Below are positions 52,095-63,084 of a stretch of 64,000 bases of DNA, one piece after another; position 1 is the first letter of the stretch; the number at the start of each line of letters is the position of its first letter. The stretch comes from Luidia sarsii (lineage: Eukaryota > Echinodermata > Asteroidea > Paxillosida > Luidiidae). A program made the position numbers and the translations under genes. The notes below the pieces were generated by a model. It searched no databases. It was not told the origin of the DNA and was given only the letters and a program-made list of their open reading frames with translations. The stretch covers positions 5,309,087 through 5,373,086 of the forward strand of contig OX465120.1 of assembly GCA_949987565.1 (NCBI GenBank), in the 5' to 3' direction.

Positions 52095-53200
52095 TAGTAG
52101 GACTTTTTGATCACCCTTTCTACTTAGTAAGCTTTTCCTCTATTTATTTGACCCAAACTGGCTGCGTTTCTACGGCCAAGAATAAAACGATCCGGTCACT
52201 CCTACCCAAACCAATGGCACACCAAAACTGAGACGAACCGATCTGCCAAGATCACTACCGCAACTGACGATAGCCCAGATGGCATATAAAAACAATCATG
52301 TTATTGCTACACCATGGTAGCTGCAAAGCGTCCCTAGTCTCAATAACCCTGCGAGCACCGATGATCTTATGGCCTGTTATATTAACCAATCGTAGCCAAT
52401 GCATATTGTAAGGTTCTTGCTTTATGGTTAAACTGGCTAAACCCACTATGGAATATAGCATAGAACACGGCAAGTGGTCTTAAACTGTCTCGTACATTTG
52501 TTTGTTTCACGGGTCACCAGAGAGGCGCTGTCACTGAATAGGGAAACGCCATCCTCCTTACAAACACTTTTGGAGAAGGACCGTATACTTTCCGCGTTCA
52601 ATGGTCACCATGCTGAGGTGCACCGGTTGCACGTCAATAGTTTCATTTGATCAGGGGGTCGATGGCTGCATATCCCACAACGACGAATAAAATATTAAAC
52701 GTATGTTCAGCTCCGCGGTGTCAATGCGCTCTTCGGCGTCAACATGCTCCCCTAGCTACCTACACATTAGTGTCGGACAGTGCGGACCAAGGGCGCTCGC
52801 TGTGGGGCACGGCTACTACCTGACCAAGGTATTGCCCGAGGAGCTGCACGAACGGAACTCCGACTGACCACGTGCGTTAACGCGCTCACGAGCCGCCGCG
52901 GCGCGCCGCGTGCGGTCAAATCGTTTTGGGTCACATCTGTCCATATCTGCCACGTGCCTCGGATCAGCCGAACCGGGGTAATTGAGTTGGGCTCTCGGCT
53001 GCTGCCGTCCCCCCGAGGGGGTGGGGGAGGAGGAAGTGACGGACTGGCTGGACATGACTGACAGCCAACGGTATCCCGCGGACCGGTATGCCGATTTCAC
53101 TGGTTCGCGTCGCCATCTTCTTGGCGTTTGTTTTGGGTTCGGGTACCATGCAGGTACCATCACGATTCACGTTCCGTAATGGTGGAGATATATAAGAGGA
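52095..53200. other. non-coding; GC-rich block 52750-53150
   Basis: CpG-rich with long overlapping frames on both strands but no domain. Could be a promoter region. Confidence 0.3.
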
Positions 53201-53325
53201 CTGACATATGACGCTTAACCACCGTCGTTGAGCCATATGCTGGTACCCCGTAAATTGTGTGGTGACTATACAAGGACGTGTTTTGTAAACCAGCGTAGAT
53301 TAGGCTTAGGGCGCTACGGTTAGGG

Positions 53326-53508
53326 TTATGGTTACGGTTAGAGTTAGAGTTCGGGTTGGGTTAGCGTTACTGATAGAGTTATGATTAGGATTAGGATTAG
53401 GGTTAGGTTCAGGATTAGGGTAGTTAGGGTTAGGATAAGGATAAGGGTTAGGTTCAGGATTAGGGTGGTTAGGGTTAGGATTAGGATAAGGGTTAGGGTT
53501 GTTTCGTG
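53326..53508 (+). repeat. degenerate TTAGGG array
   Basis: GGTTAGGGTTAGGATTAGGG-type units with a 50-60 bp subrepeat (GGTTCAGGATTAGGG occurs at 53405 and 53450). Confidence 0.9.
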
Positions 53509-53529
53509 CTTGTGCCTGTAACTACCTGA

Positions 53530-53560
53530 GAAATGAATGAATGAATGAATGAATGAATGG
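53530..53560 (+). repeat. GAAT microsatellite
   Basis: (AATG)n of about 28 bp. Confidence 0.85.
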
Positions 53561-53739
53561 GGGAGGCCTCAGCAAAACCTGGCTTCGCGCATGCACACTT
53601 ATAGCTTAGCCACGGTGGTTAGTGTCATACGTCGTGACGCTTATATCCCTCTAATGGTGCGCGTAACCCTGTTACGAATCTCGGAATGAGGCTCGGTCTT
53701 TCTCTGATTCCTGCGGCATTGATACGGGTGAGAGATGAC

Positions 53740-54270
53740 GCCCGAAGCCGATGTCCAAGCCTGCCAGTCTTAGGCCATGTTCGAAATGAAGGCTTAGGGT
53801 CGGGCTTATAGGCTTCGGTCACATTCATCTTACTCGTTATAATATCGCAGGCATCTAAACACACGCGTTTGGCCCCAGTTTCTTGGTGAATCATCGTCGG
53901 CTTCCTTCAATCTCGCAAGATCATGGATGTGCGCCTGGGTTGGAGCACCGTCTGCTGTGCAGACCGATGTGGGTCTGGCAAACTCGGCCACAGATGGTGC
54001 AGGTGAAGGGGCTGTCAGTGGAGGGTAGTCGCTGGCTGTTCTTCCGATGGGCTCGTTTCTCCACTGCAGCCTGGTGTTGTTTTTTCCTCTGATGTCTTGA
54101 GGCCTGTGTGCAGTGCGTATCTCCATGTGACTTTGTCTGGTGCAATCCAGGGCGCAAGCCTGGGCTGGTTTATATGGATGAAAGGCTGTAGCCCATGCAG
54201 CAAATCCCCATACAGGCGGAGACGAAGCCTGAGCCCAAGCCTAAGCCTTCACTTCGAAAACGGTACATGC
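53740..54270. other. GGCTTAGGCTC family ends with unassigned interior
   Basis: GTTCGAAATGAAGGCTTAGG (53778) faces CCTAAGCCTTCACTTCGAAA (54240), giving an inverted pair about 480 bp apart. It may be one element; the interior is protein-unlike. Confidence 0.4.
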
Positions 54271-54274
54271 ATGT

Positions 54275-54870
54275 ATTTCGTAAATCACGTGTAAAAACTC
54301 GCAGGTTCCCTACTACCCGCCTGTGTTGTGGACGGGAACCAACGCTGGCATCACCTCGTTCCAGTTTCGGATTCCCGGTTATCATTATGCCCGCCTATGA
54401 CGTATCTGAAATCTGAGAGAGATACTCCACTTTTTTTCAGCTGGCTCGCGCCATTTAACAGGCGGGCGGGTGGGTAGCCGGAAGCGGGAACCAGCGATTG
54501 GCTCAGTTAAGAAGACTTACGGGGACACGTGGAGCATTCAGTAATTTCTAGTAATCGCAAATTACGCAAATCAAAAACATAAACGGCTTAGTGCATGCAG
54601 GAGACGTTGTTACACTTCCAAAGGGCCTTTGTGCTCGAGACAGTATTTCATCGTTGTCGATATCGCGATTCTGTGTCTTTATAAAATGATGAGATAGATA
54701 GACACATACAGAGAACGAGAAAGAAGAGACGTCAAAATATACATAGAGTTAACAAAAGCCAGTGAATCTTGGGAATGACTGGGAGAGAGACAGACAGACA
54801 GAGACCGATGAGAAGAAGAAACAGAAAGGGGATAGGGATAGACAGAGACCTGGAGGCGGAGAGAAGCATA
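54275..54870. other. non-coding DNA
   Basis: Nothing recognised; short AG-rich part at 54690-54830. Confidence 0.35.
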
Positions 54871-54874
54871 TACA

Positions 54875-55191
54875 TACACTCTAAAAACGGTGCTCACGTC
54901 ATGCACATGGATGAAGTATGTTGAGGCACATGGTGCACGATACATGCGCACGAGGTGATGCTCACTTTCACTCCATGTGCTTGAGGTACAATAAATAGGG
55001 AGATGTTCTTGTACATGAAGCACTTCATGCACCTCATCCGACTTTTGCTCAAGTGATTACTATGCCCCATGTGCTTGAGCTACAGTATTTCATGTGCATG
55101 AAGTACAGTAGGTGCCTCAAGTGTTCATGATTCTGGGACAAATATGTGCCAGTGCAGAAGTGCATGAGGTGCAGTTCGTTTTCACAGTGTA
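54875..55191 (+). mobile_element. CACTGTAAAAACG MITE, copy 1 (317 bp)
   Basis: Nearly identical to 59751-60065 apart from a few changes at the ends (TACACTCTAAAAACGG; TTTTCACAGTGTA). TA flanks or begins each end. Confidence 0.9.
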
Positions 55192-55194
55192 ATT

Positions 55195-55605
55195 ATAGAC
55201 AGAGACAGAACAGAACAGAGAGAGACATAGACTAAGGAAAACAATTATTTACTGCTGACTATCGCTCAAGTCACTAAGTGACGGAAGAGACGAACCCAAG
55301 AACGTCACATGAAATCGACCGCATTCACCGGTACAAAATGTATAGAAGCAGAACGGCAGTCTCGAGAACGTAAAAAGCAAACTCTTACATGAAAATGACA
55401 ACCTCCTCTGTTTATCTAAACGGATTTAGGTCAATGGATAACTCAATACGAATGGACTTTTTGGTTTGTCCGAGTGCAAGGTATTTTTTTGCGGTCGATC
55501 GGTTTGGCATCGGGGTGTCGCCTCGTCGAATTATGCCGACGCCACCTCTCTGTTAGCGTTGGCTTTTAAAATGCGAGCGATTCAATCCACCCGATCTAAT
55601 GTGGG
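55195..55605. other. non-coding DNA
   Basis: Nothing recognised. Confidence 0.35.
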
Positions 55606-55609
55606 AGTT

Positions 55610-56960
55610 CTGGTCGTTTATTCTCTCTCTGTCTCTGACTCTGACTCACGGTGGTTCTGTCCACAGGCCCATCCGTCTCTCTGAGATTACCGGCTCCCTA
55701 CCTATACTCATCTGTCTCTCTGGCTCTCTTGGTGTCGCTATCCCCTCCCTCACCCTCTCCCTCTCCCCTTTCCCACCTTTCTCCCCTCTCTGTACCTCTC
55801 TTTACCTCTCCCTCCCTCTCCATCTCCCTATTTCTCCCAGTCATTCTCTCCACTTCTCTGTACCTCTCCTTACCTCTCCCTCCCCTCTTCATCTCCCTCT
55901 TTCTCCCAGTCTCTCCCCACTCTCTGTACCTCTCTTTACCTCTCCCTCCCCTCTTCATCTCCCTCTTTCTCCCAGTCTCTCCCCATGTCTCTGTACCTCT
56001 CCTTACCTCTCCCTCCCGTCTCCATGTTCCTCTTTCTCCCAGTCTTTCTCCACTTCTCTGTACCCCTCCTTACCTCTCCCTCCTCTCTTCATCTCTCTCT
56101 TTCTCCCAGTCTCTCTTCACTTATCTGTACCTCTCTTTACCTCTCCCTCCCTTCTCCATCTCCCTCTTTCTCCCAGTCTCTATTCACTTATCTGTACCTC
56201 TCTTTACCTCTCCCTCCCCTCTCTATCTCCTTCTTTTACCCAGTCTCTCTCCACATCTCTGTACCTCTCCTTACCTCTCCATCCCCTCTCCATCTCCCTC
56301 TTTCTCCAAGTCTCTCTTTACCTCCCCGTATTTCTCTCTTCCTATCTCTCTACTTACTCTCCCTTCTCTATCTCTCTCTTTCCATGTCTCTTTCCACCTC
56401 CATTTACTATATTTTACTATATTTTCTCTCCTCTTTTTCCGATCTTTCTGTCTACAGGCCTATCTGCTCCTTTGAGATCAACTCTCTCTCTCCATGTCTG
56501 TCTCTCTGTCTCTCTGTCTCTCTCTGTCTATCTCTCTGTCTCTCGGTCTCTGTTGGTATGTCTCCCTCGGTCTCTCGGTCTCTCTCTGTCTGTCTGTCTC
56601 TGGCTTTCTCTCTATCTTTCTCTTTCAGTCAATGAGTCAGTTCTTTCTCTTTCTTCTGTCAGCCCCTCTCGGTCTAGTCCCTTTTTCTCTATAAATGTCT
56701 TCCTCAGTCTCTGTATAATTATCCCTGTCTGTCTCTCTATCGCAGTGTAGGTCTTGTTGTCTCTTTTTATGTCTCTATGTGTCTCGCCCTGTTTCTCTGG
56801 AACTCTATATTTTCCACCTCTATGTCTTTCCGTCTCTCTGGCTCCCTATCTGTTTCCCTGTCTCCTTCTTCCTCTCTCTCTGTCTGTCAGTACGTCCCCA
56901 TCCTTGGCCCTACCCCCGTCTCTCCATCTCTTAGCGCGTCTCTCTCGTCGTCTCTGCCTC
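55610..56960 (+). repeat. CT-rich tract
   Basis: 1.35 kb of pyrimidine-rich DNA. The long frames inside (up to 383 codons, Ser/Leu/Pro/Tyr) are artefacts. Confidence 0.9.
55788..56340 (+). repeat. 62-66-bp minisatellite within the CT tract
   Basis: CTCTGTACCTCTCTTTACCT, CTCCCTCCCCTCTTCATCTC and CCTCTTTCTCCCAGTCTCTC recur as a unit about 8 to 9 times. Confidence 0.85.
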
Positions 56961-56964
56961 TTGT

Positions 56965-57505
56965 TTCGTCGCACTGCGGGGAAAAAATAACAAAGTTAAG
57001 TAATCAATTCGACGTAGGGTTCCCTCTCCCGTTAATTTGTGAGTTTTTTTTCTGGGAAAACGACGCAGAGTCACCGCTGCGAAATGTTTTTTAACGGAGT
57101 GAATGTCGGCCATCGCATTCCCGGAGAGAGAGATAGGGGAAACACAATCCGAGACATTGTGCGTGCTAACATAGTGACCTTGACCTCTGACCCAACCCCC
57201 CTTGACGCCACAGTTAGGTTTCCTCTTGTTGGCACGCTGCGCCCTGAAGACACATTATTAACAGCCCAGGCAATGGGGTCGTTTCTGCATATATAGGCAT
57301 TCAGTGTGGTTTGTTTGCGTCCGCTGCCTTTCATAGACGGAATGGCACAGAGATGTGGCCTTATTATGTTTGGTGTCACAGCACGGTGCGGTTCCATTAA
57401 TGTTCGTAGTCGAATTGAAAATGTTGTTTCAAATGCTAATATTTAGTAAGGTCATGGAATCGAAAGTTCTCCTGTGGCTCGCGTAAACGCAATTATGTAT
57501 CTTCA
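56965..57505. other. unique-looking DNA, possible regulatory segment
   Basis: Both strands are open for about 85-108 codons at 57039-57397, but no domain. TGACCTTGACCTCTGACCC at 57175-57193 is a cluster of nuclear-receptor half-sites. Confidence 0.3.
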
Positions 57506-57509
57506 AATC

Positions 57510-57887
57510 TTAAAGCCACAACACAACATTTGTAAGTTGGAAAAACAGAAATGTTCACAGATTTACATGAAACATACAGTTTGAAGATGGTTAGTAGAAA
57601 CCTCGCACTGAAATATTTCTGCCTAAAATGTTGTATTTTGGGAGAAAAGAGTAAACAAAAATCGTTTACGTCTCACAAAGATCTAAACTATTTTTCGGAA
57701 CAGTACGGCGTTGACTGCTGCATTTTCGGGAAACAAATGAAGCGGTTTTTCACGATTTTCTCGAGACTCGTTTGGTGGATTGAGCTGAAATTTTCACAGG
57801 TGTGCTATTTCATGCATATGTTGGATCAGACAACATAATTATGGATCCTATTCTTTGACCTTGACCAATGTTGTGTTATCCCTTTAA
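57510..57887 (+). mobile_element. TTAA-flanked MITE, copy E (378 bp)
   Basis: TTAAAGCCACAACACAACAT to CCAATGTTGTGTTATCCCT plus TTAA. Confidence 0.9.
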
Positions 57888-57889
57888 GA

Positions 57890-58665
57890 GCCTTTTTGTT
57901 AGCAGAGTGGGTCACAATTAAATGTACAATAACATGTAAACGCAAGAACCAAAAAGAAAGAAAGAAACAAACGTGAGAGAGCTGAGGACAGATTCTGTAC
58001 AGATTCATTACAGAGTACACAATGTTCTCTTCAAAATTACTTCGTCACTCATTACTTCGTCACTCATTAACAAGTCCAAACGGCTGCCGGAATACACAGG
58101 AGTACTTAGGGGTGATTGTTCAAGACAATCCTCCATCCTCGTTCCAATGGACGGCTTTTTGTCAGCTGCACAATGGCCTACACAAGTGGGACATTTGAAC
58201 GCGCCTTTTTGGCACATCAGAGCCGAACAAACTCGCCCGGAATCGGCTCCTGAGTGCGCGCCCCATTCAGCCGACTCAAAAGCGCCAATGATGGCGGCAA
58301 CGAAATTACGTCGGACTGTTAACGGCGGCGAATGGAGCGCCCCCCCCCCCCTGCCCACTCCCGCCTTACAGCAATTATTTGGATAATCTCAATCGGACCG
58401 TGTTCCTTTTGCCCTCCGTCGTTTTTCTTGACAAGAAAGGGAAAACCGCGTTAACCTCATTAGAGGCGGCCGACTGAGTGCCGACACACCGTTCGGAAGC
58501 CATTCTGAATGGCGCAAACCTAATGTGTTTTTCTTTCTCCGGCGGCCAAATTCTTTAGGGGGCATCTTAGTTGAGTTGACGGCTGCTTCGATGGCAAACG
58601 CCGAGCGATTCGATTCAATTCAATTCAGAGAGCGTCCTTGCGTTCGTTAGAACCGTTCCAACACA
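57890..58665. other. non-coding DNA
   Basis: TTACTTCGTCACTCAT is tandemly doubled at 58038-58069. C13 at about 58340. A unique GC-moderate segment at 58480-58640 might be conserved non-coding DNA. Confidence 0.3.
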
Positions 58666-58671
58666 CACACA

Positions 58672-59275
58672 CCCCCCTTACCTCTGTCCCTCTCTGTCTT
58701 ACTCTGTGTATCGCTGTCTTTCTGACTCTCTCTTCTCTCTCTGTCGGGTGTCTTTGCCCTTCGCCGTCTCTTTCTCCTCTTTCTTTGTCTTTTTCTCTAT
58801 CTATCCCTCTCCCTATCCTTCTCGTTGTCTCTCCGTCTCTCCATTTTTTTCAGTCTCTCTGTTACTCTCTTTCTCGGTGTGTTTCTGTCTCATTCTCTAT
58901 CCCTCTGTGTCTCTCTCAGTCTCTCTCTGACCCACTATTTCTCTCTGTTTCACTCGCTGTCTACCTATCTCTCTATCTCTTTCGCTGTCTCTCTGTCTGT
59001 CTTTCTCTCTGTCTTTTTCTGTCTCTCTGTCCCTCTCTGTCTCTCTCTCTATCTCTGCCCTTCACTATCTCTCTCCCTATGTCTCTCTGTTTCTCTCGCT
59101 GTGTCTCTCTGTCTCTCTGCCTGTTCCTCTACCTCTTGCTTCGTCTTTTTCTCTATCTTTCATTGTGTTATTTATTCTGTTTTCTTATTCTGTCTCTCTG
59201 TCTCTATACGTGTCCCACTGTCTCTCTGTCTCTTTGCGTTCTTCCTTCTCCACGTCTCCCTCCCTGTTTCTCCGT
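58672..59275 (+). repeat. CT-rich tract
   Basis: TCTCTGTCTCTC array, about 600 bp. Confidence 0.9.
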
Positions 59276-59417
59276 CTCCTCACTCTGGACACTGGAAGTA
59301 TCGCAGGATCACAAACGGTTCAGAGACGGACAGACTTGTGGGTCAACGAAATCGGCAACCGCGGAGACTTAGCCGGTCAGTCGACAGTACCCGCACACTG
59401 TATCCCCGATTTCTGAT

Positions 59418-59750
59418 CCTAAAGCCATGCTAAAGCCATCACTAAAATACATGCTACAGAACTGCTTTGCAAGGTTGAAATCTTACGGTCTGGGATGCTG
59501 TACCTTCCGAGAAATCTTTACTCAAACGTCGACAAATAGTTTATTTTATAATAATAGTTTATTACTCGCGAGTAATAAACTATTTCTTACACCACATAAT
59601 GGTTCGTAAACCGTGACGTTTTTGGCATTTTTAAACTTTCTCAGAATACCATTTGAGCTTAAAATCTTCGCAGCATTGATTTTTTTTGGAAGGTGTAGCG
59701 GCTTAACACACACTGTGGCAATCTTTTGACCTTTACCCATCTTGTATGTC
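59418..59750 (+). mobile_element. partial relative of the 62.7-kb TTAA MITE
   Basis: Shares CTTACGGTCTGGGATGCTGT, GAGAAATCTTTACTCAAAC and TTACTCGCGAGTAATAAACT with 62711-63084. It is directly abutted by the MITE at 59751. Confidence 0.65.
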
Positions 59751-60065
59751 TACACTGTAAAAACGGTGCTCACATCATGCACATGGTTGAAGTATGTTGA
59801 GGCACATGGTGCACGATACATGCGCACGAGGTGATGCTCACTTTCACTCCATGTGCTTGAGGTACATTAAACAGGGAGATGTTCGTGTACATGAAGCACT
59901 TCATGCACCTCATCCGACTTTTGCTCAAGTGATTACAATGCCCCATGTGCTTGAGCTACAGTATTTCATGTGCATGAATACAGTAGGTGCCTCAAGTGTT
60001 CATGATTTTTGGGACAAATGTGTCATTGAAGAAGTGCATGAGGTGCAGTTCGTTTTTACAGTGTA
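59751..60065 (+). mobile_element. CACTGTAAAAACG MITE, copy 2 (315 bp)
   Basis: TACACTGTAAAAACGGTGCT at the left, GCAGTTCGTTTTTACAGTGT plus A at the right. The interior is rich in CATGTGCTTGAG words. Confidence 0.9.
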
Positions 60066-60069
60066 GGGC

Positions 60070-60475
60070 CTTTGAAATGAAATAAAGCCGCCCGTCACTC
60101 TGATAGCAATATCCAGATGCCAGTGTTCGAAGAGTTACCGTCGGGCGGGGAGGGGGGATTCAAGGGGAGCTTACAGCAGACTACACGGTGGGCAACTCCT
60201 TTCTGTAGACCTTCACGTGCGGGTTAAGCCTTGCTGACATTCTAATGTCAACTAAGCATTACCTCAGCATCGCGTGACGGGGGTCATTTGATTATAGCGA
60301 TGATGGTTTTGATGGCTGCTTGCCGTCGGGGATATTTCTTGACGCACGCAATCAGTCTGTGGTTAGTTGGTTGTGTGTTGGGGTGTTTGTTTGTTTATTT
60401 CTTTCTTTGTTGGTTGGTCAGATAGATTGTTGGTTCTGTTGTTGCTGTTCTGTTGATTCGTTGGCTGGTAGGTTT
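60070..60475. other. non-coding DNA
   Basis: Nothing recognised before the GGTC array. Confidence 0.35.
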
Positions 60476-60479
60476 GCGT

Positions 60480-61045
60480 GTGTGTGTTGGTCGGATTGTC
60501 GGTCGGTTGGTTGGTTTGTTGGTTGGTCGGTTGGTCGGTCGGTAGTCGGCCGGCCGGTTGGTCGGTCGGTCGGTCGGTAGTCGGTCGGTCGCCCGGTCGG
60601 TCGGTCGGTCGGTCGGTCGGTCGGTCAGTCGGTCGGTCGGTCGGTCGGTCAGTCGGTCGGTCGGTCAGTCGGTCGGTCGGTCGGTCGGTCAGTCGGTCGG
60701 TCGGTCGGTCGGTCGATCGGTCGATCGGTCGGTCGGTCGGTAGTCGGCCGGTTGGTCGGTCGGTCGGTCGGTTGGTCGGTCGGTCGGTCGATCTGTCGGT
60801 CGTTGGCCGGTTGGTCGGTCGGTCGGTCGGTCGGTCGGTCGATCGGTCGGTCGATCTGTCGGTCGGTCGGTCGGTAGTCGGCCGGTTTGTCGGTCGGTCG
60901 GTTGGTCGGTCGGTCGGTCGGTCGGTCGGTAGTCGGCCGGTCGGTCGGTCGGTCGGTCGGTCAGTGGGTAGGTCGGTCGGTCGGTCGGTTGGTCGGTCCG
61001 TCGGTCGGTGGGTAGGTCGGTCGGTCGGTTGTTTGTTTATTTTGT
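60480..61045 (+). repeat. GGTC tetranucleotide array
   Basis: About 560 bp of GGTCGGTC with GGTAGTCGGCCGGTTGGTCG variants recurring about every 50-130 bp. Confidence 0.95.
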
Positions 61046-61049
61046 TGTG

Positions 61050-61865
61050 TGGTTGGTTGGTTATAGTATGTCGGTTATTTCGGTAGTTATTTTGCTGGAT
61101 TGCTTAATTGGCTTCTTCGTCGGTTTGTTGATTACCTTTTCTGTTCTGTTGATCTGTCGGTTCGTTAATTAAGCCTTTGATTGATTGCCCATTAGCCTAT
61201 TACGTATCTACAAATTAATTTGTTTTTCCCTCGCGTAGTTGAAATGTGATATGAATTCATCCCAGCCTCATTATATGCCCACATTCAATACACTCGGAGC
61301 CTGGTAGGAGTTCGGACAAACGCTATTCACGCACTATCCAACGAAAGAGCTTCCGCCGATTAGTACGCCGGTAATGTTGGCAACTGACATTTGGACAACC
61401 GTTGATATGTGTCAGTTTCGTGGTGGAAAGTGATATTTCCGGAGACCTAATCTTCGTAATTTTCTAGAATAAGACAAAAATCAAGGCCAAATGATAAATC
61501 CTTCATGCTATCCTATAGCTTGAGACCTTCTCTATTAATATGTGCAGTCACTTTTAGCGTGTAATCCCGGGTTCAACAGATCTGAGCCTGACAAATTGTA
61601 TGCAGGCCAATAGCCCGTATATACGACGTGCAAACATGGTCACTAGTGGTTGGACAGTGCAAGGCACGACTGCGCAAAGACATGTACTGTCAAGTATGCT
61701 GATATGTTGTTAATGCATCATAGAGGCACATGTAGATGATTGCATAGCCTCATACCTTAGCTCTGAATAGTGCTATATATATAGGGGGTCACCGGGTGGA
61801 AGTTCTGCTGCCTGCGTGTGAACGTCAGTTTTGCTTCGCAGTATGTGTGCTTTAAGTGCAGCGAA
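61050..61865. other. AT-rich non-coding DNA
   Basis: Presumed intron left of the exon at 61984-61873; nothing else seen. Confidence 0.35.
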
Positions 61866-61872
61866 GCTTTAC

Positions 61873-61984
61873 CTGTGATACATCCTTTCTCATCCACCCC
61901 GTCATCTGCTCCCTCGTCGAGAGTTTTCTCTGAAAAACACACAAAATCAATTACAGTTTCGTCGACATCATTTCCAATCTGGTC
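61873..61984 (-). CDS. candidate internal exon, acidic
   Basis: On the minus strand acceptor ATATTCCCATTTTCAG opens 112 bp in phase 0 that ends at CACAG|GTAAAG. It encodes DQIGNDVDETVIDFVCFSEK and TLDEGADDGVDEKGCIT, a strongly acidic linker-like segment. A second acceptor inside it (TGTGTGTTTTTCAG) would give a shorter exon in another phase. Both splice sites match consensus well and flank the only open stretch. It could belong to the same minus-strand gene as the terminal exon at 51475-51292, about 10 kb downstream. Phases (1 leaving here, 2 entering there) require at least one further exon between. Confidence 0.5.
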
Positions 61985-61989
61985 CTGAA

Positions 61990-62475
61990 AATGGGAATAT
62001 GTACGTGGCGCCACGGAGGAGAGGAGATATTTTGTGGAAACAAATGCTTCATGCTACGCTGGTTTGCACAGAGTACAGTAGTCCACTGAGGATATACATT
62101 GGCACTGGTGCGTGCGTCATGCTTCATACGATTGTGCGCATTTATAGCGTGGGCCTAATAGGCTTGTACATGTATATAGGACTCCACTCGGACTAGCGGT
62201 CGATGTTGTCACGACAAGACGAAATCAATTACATGCATGGTAAAATAACTGTTGTTGTGTTTCGGTGATTTGTGGGTAGGTTGGTCGGTTCGTCGGTTGC
62301 ATGATATACGGCCTTGCCCTCTCCCATTATAACACAGCTTCCTGACCAATAACTCTCCTTGTGTTAGTTCATCTTTTTATTAACATTATTGGTTTTCCTC
62401 AGTTTACATTGGTTTTTCATTATTAACTTATATTAGCTGATCAGTTGTTATGTTCGTTTACTCTGTTCTGGTTGT
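61990..62475. other. AT-rich non-coding DNA
   Basis: Nothing recognised. Confidence 0.35.
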
Positions 62476-62479
62476 GTCT

Positions 62480-62695
62480 TGTTTGTCGGTATTTGTCTGT
62501 CCCAAGGTTGTTCCTATAAGCCTCTGTTTCCCTTAACAACCTTTATACTCATAATTATATTCTATCGTCATCATTGTTACTATTACTTTTGCTAGAAAGC
62601 TTCATTGAAGCTACCGACCACTCTGCATTGTACGTTGTCATGTTGATTTTTTGATTTGATGAGTATGTAAATAAATGTAATGTAATGTAATAGTA
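62480..62695 (+). mobile_element. LINE-like 3' end with TAATG tail
   Basis: GCATTGTACGTTGTCATGTT, then GTAAATAAATGTAATGTAAT, a polyadenylation-like AATAAA plus short pentamer tail typical of non-LTR 3' ends. Confidence 0.45.
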
Positions 62696-62710
62696 TGCTT
62701 CACATCGTTT

Positions 62711-63084
62711 TTAAAGGCCAATTACAACATTGGCAAGATCGGAAAACATCGATGTCCACAGATTTCCTTCTAATTTACACAGTTTGTAGATTGTCGTGAT
62801 AGAATCCTCATGCTGAAATCATACGGTCTGGGATACTGTAATTCTCGAGAAATCTTCACTCAAACATCGACATTATAGTGTGTTACTCGCGAGTAATAAA
62901 CTATTTCTTACATGACAGAACTGTGCGAAAACCGTAAAGGGTTTTTGCCTTTTTTTGACTTTCTCCAGATTACCATTTTGAGCTAAATCCTTCGCAGGGT
63001 TTCTTATCTGGCATGTTTAATGGTTTAACACACGAACTGTGGCAATCCAATGACTTTTTACTAATGTTTGTATTGGGCCTTTAA
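62711..63084 (+). mobile_element. TTAA-flanked MITE, second subfamily (374 bp)
   Basis: TTAAAGGCCAATTACAACAT at the left, GTATTGGGCCT plus TTAA at the right. The interior is distinct from copies A-E but keeps ATCGGAAAACAT..TGTCCACAGATTT, so the two subfamilies are related. Confidence 0.8.

Larger units (their letters stand above)
53208..53645. mobile_element. second MITE with telomere-like core
   Basis: CATATGACGCTTAACCACCG at the left and the inverted CGGTGGTTAGTGTCATACGT at the right match the inner arm of the 38-kb element (CGTATGACATTCAACCACCG). The core is a degenerate TTAGGG array plus (GAAT)n. Confidence 0.65.

Noticed and set aside
53326..53508. True interstitial telomere or chromosome-fusion scar
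   Set aside because: The array is degenerate and lies inside inverted arms shared with the 38-kb MITE.
55599..56750. 383-codon open frame, the longest in the window
   Set aside because: It is a translation of the CT-rich tract (Ser/Leu/Pro repeats); all three plus frames are open there.
60478..61086. 202-codon Arg-Ser-Val-Gly frame
   Set aside because: Translation of GGTC repeats.
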